Source: Candidatus Izimoplasma sp. ZiA1
Lineage (GTDB): Bacteria > Bacillota_I > Bacilli_A > Izemoplasmatales > Izemoplasmataceae
Assembly (NCBI GenBank): GCA_002285055.1
Contig: NQYJ01000014.1
Coordinates: 1-52,490 of the forward strand
Reading direction: 5' to 3'
Length of the DNA: 52,490 nucleotides
The notes beneath the pieces are model-generated. The model was given only the letters and a program-made list of their open reading frames with translations. It searched no databases and had not been told where the DNA came from. Positions 25,006-33,396 of the stretch are shown piece by piece; position 1 is the stretch's first letter, and the number at the start of each line of letters is the position of its first letter. A program made the translations under genes and the position numbers.

Positions 25006-25854
25006 TTGTTAGTGAATGATGCAATAGAAAAGTATAAGAAGTATCTAATGGTTACTCGTTCAAAAGGAATAGTTGATTATTACAAAGGTAAAATTGGGAT
25101 CTTATCACAGTATTTGGGTTATATGAAATGTGAAGATATAACAGAAGATATCTTGCTTGATTTTATAATCAAGCAAAGAGAAAGAAATATTGATATCTCT
25201 AATCGCACTCTTAACAAGTATATTGGAACCTTAAGACAAACATTACGTTATGCATGTAAAATAGAAATCAACTTTGATAAGTTACCTGAAGTAAATAAGA
25301 TTATAAACACAATACCATTAGAAACTATACATGTTATTTTCAACTATTATAGAAGAAATCAACACAACCGAATCTTACAGAGAAACTATATTATGTTTAG
25401 ACTCTTTCATGAGACTGGGTTAAGATTAAACGAGTTACTTAATCTTAAAGTGAATGATTTTAATTTTTAAAGAAACACTATACATGTGAAGAGAACTAAA
25501 ACAAATTTAGAAAGATATGTATTCTACACTAAAGAAACAAAAAACTTAATCACGCTATATCTTCATAATGCTAAACTGGACTATTATATTTTCATTGATT
25601 TTGTAACTGGTGATATCCTTAAAAATTATTCAGTAGAAACAATATGTTAAAGACTTAGAAAAAAACTTGGTATTGATATAACAATTAATCCTCATAAATG
25701 GAGACATACCTTTACTAGTAACTTTGTAAAACAAAATGGAAATATGGAAGTATTAAGACAAATCATGGGACATACTAGTCTCAAAACAACTCAAAATTAT
25801 CTACATATCAATGTTGATGATCTCCATAAAGAATATTTCAGATTATACAATTAA
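25006..25854 (+). pseudogene. Tyrosine recombinase (phage-type integrase), broken by two in-frame TAA codons
   Basis: The TTG at 25006 follows GAGGTGG. The frame stays open to 25854 except for TAA at 25468-25470 and 25648-25650. Across both stops the protein reads as a full integrase of about 280 residues: a SAM-like core-binding domain (about 1-90) and a catalytic domain with R (ETGLRLNELL), HKWRHTF (H-x-x-R), MGHTSL (His) and the nucleophile Tyr in TTQNY. Gln or Lys codons probably became TAA. It once mobilised this DNA, likely at the tRNA-derived sites nearby, and is now presumably inactive. Confidence 0.85.
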
Positions 25855-25879
25855 AGTACTCAATAAATGAGTGTTTTTT

Positions 25880-27394
25880 CTATACTGTTTGATTATAAGT
25901 TTTTGCTCTCTTTAATAATAAATTAATTTTATCATCAAACAATTTAGTGGCATACATGTGCTCATTATATACTTTAGTACTCAAAGGAACTCTTGAAAGC
26001 ATTTGATAATAAAAGACATTGTAAAGTCTCATTATAGAAACATAATATCCATTAATATACTCTAATTTCCTTGAATACTGTCCATAATATCCATACACAT
26101 TTGGATGAACAAAATTACATGATTCATGATATAGAGAGAAATGATGATTTGATTCAACTTCATCTAAACAAGACCTTAGTTTTTGGCTTATAAAATTCTC
26201 AAAACTTGATTGAACAGAACTCCCATTAAAAACATATATAAGCAAGTCAACAAAATATCTGTATTTGAGTTTATATTCATTCTCAAAACCAAACGCTAAG
26301 TCACTTTCCATATTCAACATAACCATATGAAGTTCATGTATCTCTTTACATGATACATGATTGAACAACCTCTCTGACTCATCGAATACAAACAAATTTT
26401 TTCTTACTTTCATCTCAAATACTCTAGAATAGCCAGCCGAATAAGCTTTGCTTTCAAACTCAAATCTTGTACTCGCTTTAAAAAAATCATTTAGATCATT
26501 GTTTTTCCTCATCTTTTTTATAGTCTGTTTATATAAATCATTTAAACCAAACTTCTCATATAAAGGCTTATAAATAGGTTCAATATTGTTCCTATATATA
26601 GTCTCTGAAAACTCATTTGAAAGTTGATATACAGTCTTTTTCTTTCTTCTAATATTTAATATACGACATAGTTTATCTATATTTACCTCAACAAGTTTAA
26701 ATACTCCAACAAGTGTAATACCATCTATATTGAAATCAAAATCCCTTAAATGAATTATTGAATTCAAGTTTTTATTTAAATATATCTCCTTAAGATAAAT
26801 GTCCTCACTTAATCTAACTAAATCCGTTATCTTACAGTTATTCTTTTCAGGAATAATCCTGTATGCCCACCCCATACGTTTCTGAAAAATCTTATTTGCC
26901 TCACTTGGTTTCACATTATGAAACTCAACAAACTTCTTCATAGCTAGCTCGTACATACTTAAAATATTAGGTGAAACTGATTCTCCATAAATCTTAACAT
27001 TGTGATTAACTATAAAATTGTATTCCTGAAGATAGTGATGTAAAAAGAAAAGTTCCATGTACTTGTCCCGATTTTCATGTTTCCAAATAGTATTAAAAAT
27101 AACTATAGTTTCAATTATATTACGAATCATTAACGGTTCAGTAAGTGATCTTATATCTAGAAGATAATCTTTCAGTAATGATGAAGCACTTGATGAAAGA
27201 TTGTATAGGAATGTATAAAGAACAATATCTTTCCCTGTTTTAATCTTCGTAATATCTTTCCTAGTCACATCATATACATTTATGAACTCATCATATAGAT
27301 AATCAAACATAGCCATTACTGGCTCAAACTTTTTAAAGTTGTGCACATACCTGTCAAAAAAGTATAACTCATCTTTATAATCGGTAATTTTCAT
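25880..27394 (-). CDS. Large hypothetical protein, possibly DUF5677-like
   Basis: I choose the ATG at 27394 (AGGAAGTGG upstream), giving 504 residues. It is largely helical, without membrane segments or P-loop. The segment DIRSLTEPLMIRNIIETIVIFNTIWK and a later CNFVHPNVYGYYGQYSR recall DUF5677-type proteins, where an Arg/Glu helix and a late H-P pair recur; this is a weak match. It converges with the integrase pseudogene, 25 bases apart. A defence or cargo role is only suggested by position. Confidence 0.5.
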   Translation of the reverse strand: MKITDYKDELYFFDRYVHNFKKFEPVMAMFDYLYDEFINVYDVTRKDITKIKTGKDIVLYTFLYNLSSSASSLLKDYLLDIRSLTEPLMIRNIIETIVIFNTIWKHENRDKYMELFFLHHYLQEYNFIVNHNVKIYGESVSPNILSMYELAMKKFVEFHNVKPSEANKIFQKRMGWAYRIIPEKNNCKITDLVRLSEDIYLKEIYLNKNLNSIIHLRDFDFNIDGITLVGVFKLVEVNIDKLCRILNIRRKKKTVYQLSNEFSETIYRNNIEPIYKPLYEKFGLNDLYKQTIKKMRKNNDLNDFFKASTRFEFESKAYSAGYSRVFEMKVRKNLFVFDESERLFNHVSCKEIHELHMVMLNMESDLAFGFENEYKLKYRYFVDLLIYVFNGSSVQSSFENFISQKLRSCLDEVESNHHFSLYHESCNFVHPNVYGYYGQYSRKLEYINGYYVSIMRLYNVFYYQMLSRVPLSTKVYNEHMYATKLFDDKINLLLKRAKTYNQTV

Positions 27395-27530
27395 CCATTC
27401 CACTTCCTATCTATAACAAAACCATTATATCAAAGGTCTAGACAAAAGTCACTGAACAACGGTCTCACTGATGGAAATGAGAAATATTGTAACAAAAAAA
27501 ACCTTATATAGCTTCTTTAGTTTATATAGT

Positions 27531-27573
27531 AGCAGGGGTGACAGGATTTGAACCCGCACCAACGGTGTTGGAG
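27531..27573 (-). other. tRNA-Trp 3'-half remnant with att core (copy 1)
   Basis: The minus strand reads CTCCAACACCGT (anticodon-loop side, CCA anticodon), then GGTGCGGGTTCAAATCC and TGTCACCCCTGCTA, which matches the 3' half of a tRNA-Trp gene with CCA changed to CTA. The 5' half is absent here. The 10-base core GGTGTTGGAG (27564-27573) recurs at 28602 and 30172, so this is a recombination junction. Confidence 0.7.
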
Positions 27574-27637
27574 GCTAAAAAGACAAATGATAGACATATA
27601 ACACGTCTATTTTTTAATATAAAAAAAGAGTGATTAT

Positions 27638-27820
27638 ATGTTTAAGGTAGGCATTCTATCAATGATAGAAAACTTAGAAAAAGCAAAAGGAAATTACATG
27701 GCTGCCATTGCAGCACTTGAAGATATAAGTTTTGATGATGAAACAAAGAAAAAAGCATGTAATATCATTCAAGATACACAAATACATGAATCAATAGCTT
27801 TGGAAGAAATTCAAGGCTAG
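27638..27820 (+). CDS. Small hypothetical protein
   Basis: The 60-residue, soluble, acidic product (MIENLEKAKGNYMAAIAALED...) has a helical pattern. The ATG at 27638 has only a weak site (GAGTGA); the ATG at 27662 is an alternative. It lies just inside the first att-core copy and precedes another tiny plus-strand ORF. Family unknown. Confidence 0.4.
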   Translation: MFKVGILSMIENLEKAKGNYMAAIAALEDISFDDETKKKACNIIQDTQIHESIALEEIQG

Positions 27821-27845
27821 AAAAATATAATCCAGGAGTAAAAAT

Positions 27846-27944
27846 TTGGAAATAAAAAAAGAACTAATTGATAGTGCATTAAGAGCACTAAAAAGAAGTA
27901 AAGACAATGTTCATCATGAATTATATGATGATATCATCTATTGA
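27846..27944 (+). CDS. Tiny ORF of 32 residues, TTG start
   Basis: A TTG at 27846 is preceded by AGGAG seven bases away and encodes MEIKKELIDSALRALKRSKD..., a helical peptide ending in TGA. It follows the 60-residue ORF by 25 bases. Too short to assign; it may be a truncated gene. Confidence 0.3.
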   Translation: MEIKKELIDSALRALKRSKDNVHHELYDDIIY

Positions 27945-27979
27945 GAGCACATACTGCTTCCTCACCTTTATAACAAATA

Positions 27980-28273
27980 CTACTTATACATTGATAATAC
28001 ACTCCATATGCCAGAAATTGCATACAATGTGATTAAACTATACATACTAAAAAGTATTAACTTTACATAATCTTGATCCTTTTTAAATAACTCAGGGATA
28101 ACCAATATTAGAAAAATAACAATAGGTGCAACTGCTAAAAATGTTCTAGTAAACTGATTTATCCCACTAGCTATTGGAGTTGTATCATAATAATCTAAAT
28201 AATAAAGAACTCCTACATTAAATAAAACACATAAGATAAAATAATAAACTGGTACATGCCATTTCCATCCCAT
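27980..28273 (-). CDS. Small membrane protein, tandem paralogue B
   Basis: From the ATG at 28273 (MGWKWHVPVYYF) the product has about 97 residues and three to four membrane segments. The opening W-K-W-H-x-P-x-Y-Y-F is shared with the preceding gene, so the two are paralogues. An ATG at 28288 inside the upstream gene would add five residues. It ends close to the tiny ORF on the other strand. Function unknown. Confidence 0.55.
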   Translation of the reverse strand: MGWKWHVPVYYFILCVLFNVGVLYYLDYYDTTPIASGINQFTRTFLAVAPIVIFLILVIPELFKKDQDYVKLILFSMYSLITLYAISGIWSVLSMYK

Positions 28274-28278
28274 CCTTG

Positions 28279-28548
28279 TCACCCCCATACTTTCAGTAAT
28301 AATGTATAAAGAACTATAGTTCCTCCAAAAGCTATAAACATATAACTTCCAATAATGACCTTTTTACGCATTTCAATTTCATTCCTTATCTCAGGTAAAA
28401 TCAACTTATATACAAGGTATATTGGAAGTAAATACAATAAGATAATATGAAACACCAAATAAAAGTCACGAAATATAAAACTTGTAATAAAATATAAAAC
28501 TAATAATCCAACAAAATAATATGCAGGTAAATGCCATTTCCATTTCAT
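28279..28548 (-). CDS. Small membrane protein, tandem paralogue A
   Basis: The 89-residue product has about three membrane segments and opens with MKWKWHLPAYYF, the same start as the gene that follows it. AGGGAGATGAG precedes the ATG. It is the first gene of a two-gene operon between att-core copies 1 and 2, so it may be cargo. Confidence 0.55.
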   Translation of the reverse strand: MKWKWHLPAYYFVGLLVLYFITSFIFRDFYLVFHIILLYLLPIYLVYKLILPEIRNEIEMRKKVIIGSYMFIAFGGTIVLYTLLLKVWG

Positions 28549-28582
28549 TTACTCATCTCCCTTCAGAACAAATAAATCTTTA

Positions 28583-28619
28583 CAATCTAACTCCAACCAA
28601 TGGTGTTGGAGACAGATTG
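28583..28619. repeat. att-core copy 2 within a perfect hairpin
   Basis: CAATCT, two bases, CTCCAAC, a 7-base centre, GTTGGAG, two bases, AGATTG: symmetrical over 37 bases. It contains the core GGTGTTGGAG (28602-28611) shared with the tRNA-Trp remnants. The symmetry resembles a recombinase core site. Confidence 0.55.
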
Positions 28620-28692
28620 GACAAATCATAATTAATATTAACATGAGAGCAAATTCATTATGAATCTTAAAAAAATAATGTTTTGAACCACA

Positions 28693-29238
28693 TTAACATG
28701 TGTAGTATTTCAATGTTGCGGTTGATAAATTTCTTGGATGAAGTGGAAATCCTGTTTTCGTTTTTCCAAAACAATATATTGGATAATTACGTTCCATAAC
28801 TATAGACAATACCTCACTACTCCTCATCACATGCCATTCTTTAAGAGTCCCCTTTTGTGGTATTCCTCCCCAGGCAACTACTACTTTATCGGCCTTTAAT
28901 GCTAATCTATTAAAATATTCATCAATATCAAATTTCGTCATTCCTATCAAGTCATAATATGCTCCAGTAACACTTGACGGCTTTGTTCCATATTTAACAA
29001 ATAAATTCATTATGTAAAGTTTAGATACAGTTTTATTTGGAAAAAATATCTCTATAAGATTATTAATTGTTTTATCTGATACTTTATAGTTTGCTCTACT
29101 TGGATTTTGCATTATGATCAAGATAGATTCTTTCCCTTTATTTTTTAGATCGATTTCTAATGAATACCTTTCTGAAATTAGCATGTTCGCATTCATCTTT
29201 ATTTTAGCAACTTTATTGTTATCATACTTATATGCCAT
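28693..29238 (-). CDS. DUF1643 family protein
   Basis: The 181-residue product has the DUF1643 pattern: LEIDLKNKGKESILIIMQNPSRAN, then an Asp/Thr helix with TINNLIEIFF, then LYIMNLFVKYGTKPS and a late VVVAWGG with HPRNLS. These proteins are frequent in phages and defence islands; the reaction is unknown. AGGGAAATAATT precedes the ATG. It lies between att-core copies 2 and 3. Confidence 0.85.
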   Translation of the reverse strand: MAYKYDNNKVAKIKMNANMLISERYSLEIDLKNKGKESILIIMQNPSRANYKVSDKTINNLIEIFFPNKTVSKLYIMNLFVKYGTKPSSVTGAYYDLIGMTKFDIDEYFNRLALKADKVVVAWGGIPQKGTLKEWHVMRSSEVLSIVMERNYPIYCFGKTKTGFPLHPRNLSTATLKYYTC

Positions 29239-29311
29239 AATTATTTCCCTTCATTAATACTATGATATTGGAGATACAACAATAAATATTAAACATTTTG
29301 ACTATTTAATT

Positions 29312-30100
29312 TTATTCACCCTGAACTAACTTCATAAACTCATACCCAAAATATGTTAATTTTATCTGACCTCTTTTGATATATACCAACTCATCACATT
29401 CGTAGCATTCCTCTTCAAAAACACTTGAGTACTCTTTCAAATCCATTATCTCCTCATACAGTTTATCATTATTTATTGCCAGGTCACGTTGAATTTCTAT
29501 TAATCCTAACCTAGACAAATTTTGAATACATAAATTGACTTCTAAAAAAGTGTATTTACATCTTAAAATTGTATGCATCATGTCATAGTCCAGCTTGTAT
29601 GAAGTGTCTTCCGAAGTGAGCTTATGACCTAACAATATATATGCTTTACCTACTTTTGTTGCATCAAATTGCTCAAAAATCTCAACATCCATTGAAGATA
29701 ACTGCTTCAATATCTCAACATATGCTGTTCTGACATAGCCTGCCATCTCTTTGTCCATAGATTTAGCCAACAACTTTGCATACATGTTTCGTAAGTGTTC
29801 ATGCCCGTAAGAGTAACTAATTTGCTGAATAATTGGAACAGCTAAGACTGGATCAGGTTCAATTATATTTTCATCTATTACATTTCGCAATTCAAGTGCG
29901 ACACTTGTACTCATCCAATCAATTAACCTTTTTTTTCCAATACCAAGAAATTCAATTGGGCTTAAAATCATATCGGCAATCATTGATAATCTTTCTCCCA
30001 CTATAATCATTGTTGGCTTGATAGCATCTATATATAATTCAGGAACAAGTTTCCCTGTCTCTTTGGCTATTTCTTTTGTAATCTCTTTTCTAACTCCCAT
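29312..30100 (-). CDS. Abi-alpha (DUF4393) family protein
   Basis: The 262-residue product carries the typical VALELRNVIDENIIEPDPVLAVPII and SYGHEHLRNMYAKLLAKSMD stretch of DUF4393/abortive-infection alpha, then a C-terminal winged-helix-like part with LIEIQRDLAIN and LTYFGYEFMKLV. Abi-alpha members have been linked to phage abortive infection; that is inference here. AAGGAGATG sets the start. It shares a segment with the DUF1643 gene between att-core copies 2 and 3. Confidence 0.85.
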   Translation of the reverse strand: MGVRKEITKEIAKETGKLVPELYIDAIKPTMIIVGERLSMIADMILSPIEFLGIGKKRLIDWMSTSVALELRNVIDENIIEPDPVLAVPIIQQISYSYGHEHLRNMYAKLLAKSMDKEMAGYVRTAYVEILKQLSSMDVEIFEQFDATKVGKAYILLGHKLTSEDTSYKLDYDMMHTILRCKYTFLEVNLCIQNLSRLGLIEIQRDLAINNDKLYEEIMDLKEYSSVFEEECYECDELVYIKRGQIKLTYFGYEFMKLVQGE

Positions 30101-30137
30101 TAAATCATCTCCTTCTAAAGTATTTTACCATATAAAA

Positions 30138-30158
30138 AGAAGTCAGTAAATGACTTCT
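30138..30158 (-). terminator. Intrinsic terminator, copy 4 of the recurring hairpin
   Basis: AGAAGTCA and TGACTTCT with loop GTAAA, then TTTTT in the minus direction. It lies 67 bases past the stop of the DUF2804 gene, beyond att-core copy 3. Confidence 0.75.
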
Positions 30159-30170
30159 AAGTTGATTTTG

Positions 30171-30188
30171 TGGTGTTGGAGACCGTTA
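30171..30188 (-). other. att-core copy 3 with tRNA-Trp 5' anticodon-arm remnant
   Basis: TGGTGTTGGAG is followed by ACCGTTA, the other side of the anticodon stem that copy 1 lacks; on the minus strand this is the 5' half of the tRNA-Trp anticodon arm. Farther right the match fades (GTCATACTATA). With copy 1 it brackets 27574-30171. Confidence 0.6.
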
Positions 30189-30224
30189 GTCATACTATAA
30201 TAAAAACAACTTTGTCATTTTTAA

Positions 30225-31253
30225 TCACCACTTATTCATAACTTTTTCCGCAAATCCAATATGTTTATCTAAAGTTATTACTTCATTATTATCTAATACG
30301 AATGTTCCACTAAAGTATCCAAATACTTGATGTTGATTGCTTGCTAGTAATAATAAGTTAGTATTATCATAACGATCAAGAATCGGTGTAAAGGTCATAT
30401 TAAAACGTTTATCACTAGATGTGAATGTCCATTCCTCTAAAAACTCTTCTTTACCGTTAATTTTAGGGATATTAAAGGTAACATCTGTTAATTTATGAGC
30501 TTTACCATCATAAATTATCATGTTTTCAGTAGCATTTGATGTATCACCAAATCCATAACCGATATTAAATCCAAATCGTTTATCATTTACAATACCAGAA
30601 CAGCTTCCCCAGTACCATGTGTTTTTATATGTCCAAACACCACGACCCCAGTCTAAAGTACCAAATGATTTATCATCAAACAAATATGTTTGATCACCAA
30701 TGATAGCTTTTCCTGAAGCTTTCATTGCGTTTATTTTTTGGTTAAAATAAAACGCTTTTTTGTTTTCCTTAAATGGTGTTGCGATAACCATTGATTCAGA
30801 AGGTTCATCAAATAATGTAATATCACAGATAAATGATTTATTATTATCAAAATTAGGCATATTACATCTTAAAACACGTTTATTTCCATCATTAGTAATA
30901 CTGATGCTTATCTTTTTACTAGAATAAACAATATCTCCTATTTTTGTTGTATTTGGTAGTTTTAACTTACCAAATGTAAAGAACTTCATGATACTACTTG
31001 TTTTATAGTGTTTATTTTTAAAGTCTAAAAATGAAACACTTAACAATCCCATATAAGAGTTATCAGCAACTGTTAAAGCAACAGCGTAATCCTCAGCCAT
31101 TACTATATAGTAATCCCACTCTTTAATTTTAAATTTACTAGCCTTAATCTTAAAACGATCATAATCAATAATCATCTTTTTAGCATAACCAGCTACATTA
31201 AGATGTCCTGATTCATTTAAAAGCTTAATTGGTGCAACTATCTCTTTTTGCAT
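30225..31253 (-). CDS. DUF2804 family protein
   Basis: The 342-residue product matches DUF2804: an opening IVAPIKLLNESGHLNVAGYAKK, IKEWDYYIVMAEDYAVALTVAD, DDKSFGTLDWGRGVWTYKNTW and a closing beta-rich part. The fold is probably a lipocalin-like/carotenoid-hydratase-like barrel; the function is unknown. GGAGGATTATT precedes the ATG. It is the first gene right of the island, on the chromosomal side. Confidence 0.88.
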   Translation of the reverse strand: MQKEIVAPIKLLNESGHLNVAGYAKKMIIDYDRFKIKASKFKIKEWDYYIVMAEDYAVALTVADNSYMGLLSVSFLDFKNKHYKTSSIMKFFTFGKLKLPNTTKIGDIVYSSKKISISITNDGNKRVLRCNMPNFDNNKSFICDITLFDEPSESMVIATPFKENKKAFYFNQKINAMKASGKAIIGDQTYLFDDKSFGTLDWGRGVWTYKNTWYWGSCSGIVNDKRFGFNIGYGFGDTSNATENMIIYDGKAHKLTDVTFNIPKINGKEEFLEEWTFTSSDKRFNMTFTPILDRYDNTNLLLLASNQHQVFGYFSGTFVLDNNEVITLDKHIGFAEKVMNKW

Positions 31254-31310
31254 AATAATCCTCCTTTATTCTTTTTAATTATAACATTTTTAATTACTTA
31301 ATACATTAAA

Positions 31311-31337
31311 AAAATCTAAAGTTTCCTTTAGATTTTT
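31311..31337 (-). terminator. Intrinsic terminator
   Basis: AAAATCTAAA and TTTAGATTTT with loop GTTTCC and flanking A/T runs, overlapping the stop of the membrane protein gene at 31328. Confidence 0.8.
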
Positions 31338-31690
31338 CTCTTAATTGTAGTGTAAGCAATCATATATGTGATATACATTGCGATAACTAAATATCTTAGT
31401 GAATCATAATATGAATAACTGAAATCAAGATATCTATCAGCACTCATAAATAGTAATATATAGATTGTTGATAATAAAAATGCAATATTACCACTAATAC
31501 TTCTTAAGTTAATAATTCTTTCATCAGTGATTGTATGTTTTTTAGGTATTACAAAGACAAAAAAACCAACAACAATAACTAAAAATGTTATTCCCTCAAT
31601 TAATTCATTCGTAGTAGCTATATCAATCATTAAGAATAGTAAAGCTACAAGTAAGTAGATTTTGTCATAATTCTTTTTAATATACTCCAT
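31328..31690 (-). CDS. Small membrane protein, partner of the XRE regulator
   Basis: From the ATG at 31690 (GAGGAGGAATAAA just before) the product has 120 residues with about four membrane helices. It starts one base after the regulator's stop, so the two form an operon. Tiny YozG-like XRE repressors are commonly paired with such membrane proteins of unknown function. An earlier in-frame start at 31735 lies within the regulator gene and lacks a ribosome site. Confidence 0.75.
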   Translation of the reverse strand: MEYIKKNYDKIYLLVALLFLMIDIATTNELIEGITFLVIVVGFFVFVIPKKHTITDERIINLRSISGNIAFLLSTIYILLFMSADRYLDFSYSYYDSLRYLVIAMYITYMIAYTTIKRKI

Positions 31691-31691
31691 T

Positions 31692-31889
31692 TTATTCCTC
31701 CTCAAATAAAAATACTTCTTCGATTGTTTTATCAAATATTTTAGATATTTTTCTAGCTAAAATAGTCGAAGGATTATATCTACCGTTTTCAAGAGATATA
31801 ATTGTTTGCCTTGATACACTGCATGTATTAGCCAGTTCACTTTGCGTAATTTTTTGTTGTTCCCTTAGTTCTTTTATTATATTTTTCAT
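31692..31889 (-). CDS. Minimal XRE (YozG-like) regulator
   Basis: The 65-residue protein is a bare Cro/C1 helix-turn-helix: ELREQQKITQSELANTCSVS, RQTIISLENGRYNPS, LARKISKIFDKTIEEVF. Two AAGCTAGCTT sites lie upstream, one over its -35, so it very probably represses itself. AGAGGTG precedes the ATG. The membrane protein follows immediately. Confidence 0.92.
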   Translation of the reverse strand: MKNIIKELREQQKITQSELANTCSVSRQTIISLENGRYNPSTILARKISKIFDKTIEEVFLFEEE

Positions 31890-31900
31890 TGTTCACCTCT

Positions 31901-31918
31901 TGTAAAGCTAGCTTTACA
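31901..31918. promoter_or_regulatory. Operator 1 of the XRE/membrane operon
   Basis: TGTAAAGCTAGCTTTACA is an exact 18-bp palindrome in the leader just upstream of the ribosome site of the XRE gene. Confidence 0.75.
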
Positions 31919-31923
31919 TTTAC

Positions 31924-31964
31924 ATTGTATATCATTATTATTTATATGTCAAGCTAGCTTTACA
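31924..31964 (-). promoter_or_regulatory. Promoter of the XRE operon overlapping operator 2
   Basis: On the minus strand TTGACA (31952-31947) and TACAAT (31929-31924) have a 17-base spacer. The -35 is inside TGTCAAGCTAGCTTTACA (31947-31964), which differs from operator 1 by one base; the centres are 46 bases apart. Repressor binding would block polymerase. Confidence 0.8.
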
Positions 31965-31973
31965 TATGTTGAC

Positions 31974-31999
31974 AAAAAAAAGAGCGAAACCGCTCTTTA
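31974..31999. terminator. Intrinsic terminator
   Basis: AGAGCG and CGCTCT with loop AAAC, extended by A and T runs, overlap the stop of the following minus-strand gene. Confidence 0.8.
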
Positions 32000-32383
32000 A
32001 ATTAAATAATCAATTACATAATAATAATCGTAGATTAAACCTCTTAATCCTGTAACTTTTGTTTTTGTGAAAGTAAACATCAGTGGTACTTCGACATCAT
32101 CAACATCAAGAACAACTGATACTTCGCCATTAATTGTGTCGATTGTAGTTATTGTGATTGAATCTTTATCTGAAAATAATGCAGCTACATCTTCACAATA
32201 ACTAGTATTTTCATACACGATATGTGTTAAGCAAACATCATTTCTTTTGATATTTTCAAAAAAGCTTTCAACTACTTGTTCTTCACTTGTAAATCCTTTA
32301 GGTGCTAAAAATAATGCAAATACTGTATATCCTGCTACTACTACTACAAAAATTATTAATGCTATTTTTCCGATTTTTTTCAT
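31997..32383 (-). CDS. Single-pass membrane-anchored hypothetical protein
   Basis: The 128-residue product has one N-terminal membrane segment (about residues 7-26) and an extracytoplasmic domain with two Cys (CLTHIVY and YCEDV) that may form a disulphide. SEEQVVESFFENIKRND suggests an NTF2/SnoaL-like opening helix, but the match is weak. It follows the DUF697 gene by 9 bases and is probably in its operon. Confidence 0.6.
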   Translation of the reverse strand: MKKIGKIALIIFVVVVAGYTVFALFLAPKGFTSEEQVVESFFENIKRNDVCLTHIVYENTSYCEDVAALFSDKDSITITTIDTINGEVSVVLDVDDVEVPLMFTFTKTKVTGLRGLIYDYYYVIDYLI

Positions 32384-32392
32384 GATCCACCT

Positions 32393-33310
32393 CTAGTTAT
32401 CTTGTTTTTGTTTTTTAAATGGTTTTGTAAATAAGTTTACTATTGTTTTTGGGAAAAAGCTTAATCCATCTTTTAAAATCCCAGGCATAAGTGTAACTGA
32501 TTCTTTAAAAGCAATTCTTCTTAATTCTTTTTTTGAGTGTAAGTCAGCATCACGGTATAAATAAGTTCTTGTGATGATTCCTACTCTTAAAGTTAGTAAA
32601 GCATTTGATGTTCCGTTTAAAATTGAATGTGACATTGTTTTAACAAACGGAATGTCAGTTAATGTTTCTGTAAGTTTAGATGGTAAAACTTCATTCATAT
32701 CAATATCCTCTAAACCATCAGCTACTAAACTAGTACTTAAAACATTAAGGGCTAATTTACCTAGGTTCATATAACTAGGACGGTAACCCGTTAACATTAC
32801 TATTTCTTTTATCATTTTTAAGTTTACTATTAATACACTTAACATGTCAAGATTTCCATTTTGGGAAATCGCTGTACTAATTAAAACATTTTTAGAGTTT
32901 ATTCTAATCAAATCATTGATTTCATCTTTAATTGATGTGTTAAACACTTCTTTTAGTGAGTGTTTTAACTCATCTTTATTATTTAAATTAGCTTTTAGAT
33001 TAGCTTTATCTTCTTCTTTTAATGATTCGCTTTTTAATAAGTTTTTAGCAACACTCTTATAAATATGATATCTTTCATTTTCATTTAGACTAGCATCTAA
33101 ACTAAATGTTTTTGCGAATAAGATTATTCTTAGGGGGTTTAATACTAAAAAGTAAATAACAAGTGCACTTAATATATAGAACCCATATTCTAGATAAAGA
33201 TGAACTTCTCTTAACTTCTCACCAACAGTGATTACTTCTGAAACAAAGATCATTAAAACAATTATTAATACTCCGATTCCAATTAAATACCAAAATCTTT
33301 TTTTACCCAT
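32393..33310 (-). CDS. DUF697 family membrane protein
   Basis: From the ATG at 33310 (AGGTG upstream) the product has 305 residues. Two N-terminal membrane helices (about 8-26 and 42-62) and the later NGNLDMLSVLIVNLKMIKEI / GYRPSYMNLGKLALNVL stretch match the DUF697/YcjF family, often associated with GTPases. No such GTPase is adjacent. Function unknown. Confidence 0.75.
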   Translation of the reverse strand: MGKKRFWYLIGIGVLIIVLMIFVSEVITVGEKLREVHLYLEYGFYILSALVIYFLVLNPLRIILFAKTFSLDASLNENERYHIYKSVAKNLLKSESLKEEDKANLKANLNNKDELKHSLKEVFNTSIKDEINDLIRINSKNVLISTAISQNGNLDMLSVLIVNLKMIKEIVMLTGYRPSYMNLGKLALNVLSTSLVADGLEDIDMNEVLPSKLTETLTDIPFVKTMSHSILNGTSNALLTLRVGIITRTYLYRDADLHSKKELRRIAFKESVTLMPGILKDGLSFFPKTIVNLFTKPFKKQKQDN

Positions 33311-33369
33311 GTTAATCACCTCTTTTATATTTTATCATAATGTCTGCTTAAATTTGTGAAATAATATTA

Positions 33370-33396
33370 AAAATGATAGACATAGCTATCATTTTT
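33370..33396. terminator. Intrinsic terminator
   Basis: AAAATGATAG and CTATCATTTT with a 6-base loop overlap the stop of the DUF402 gene. Confidence 0.8.
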
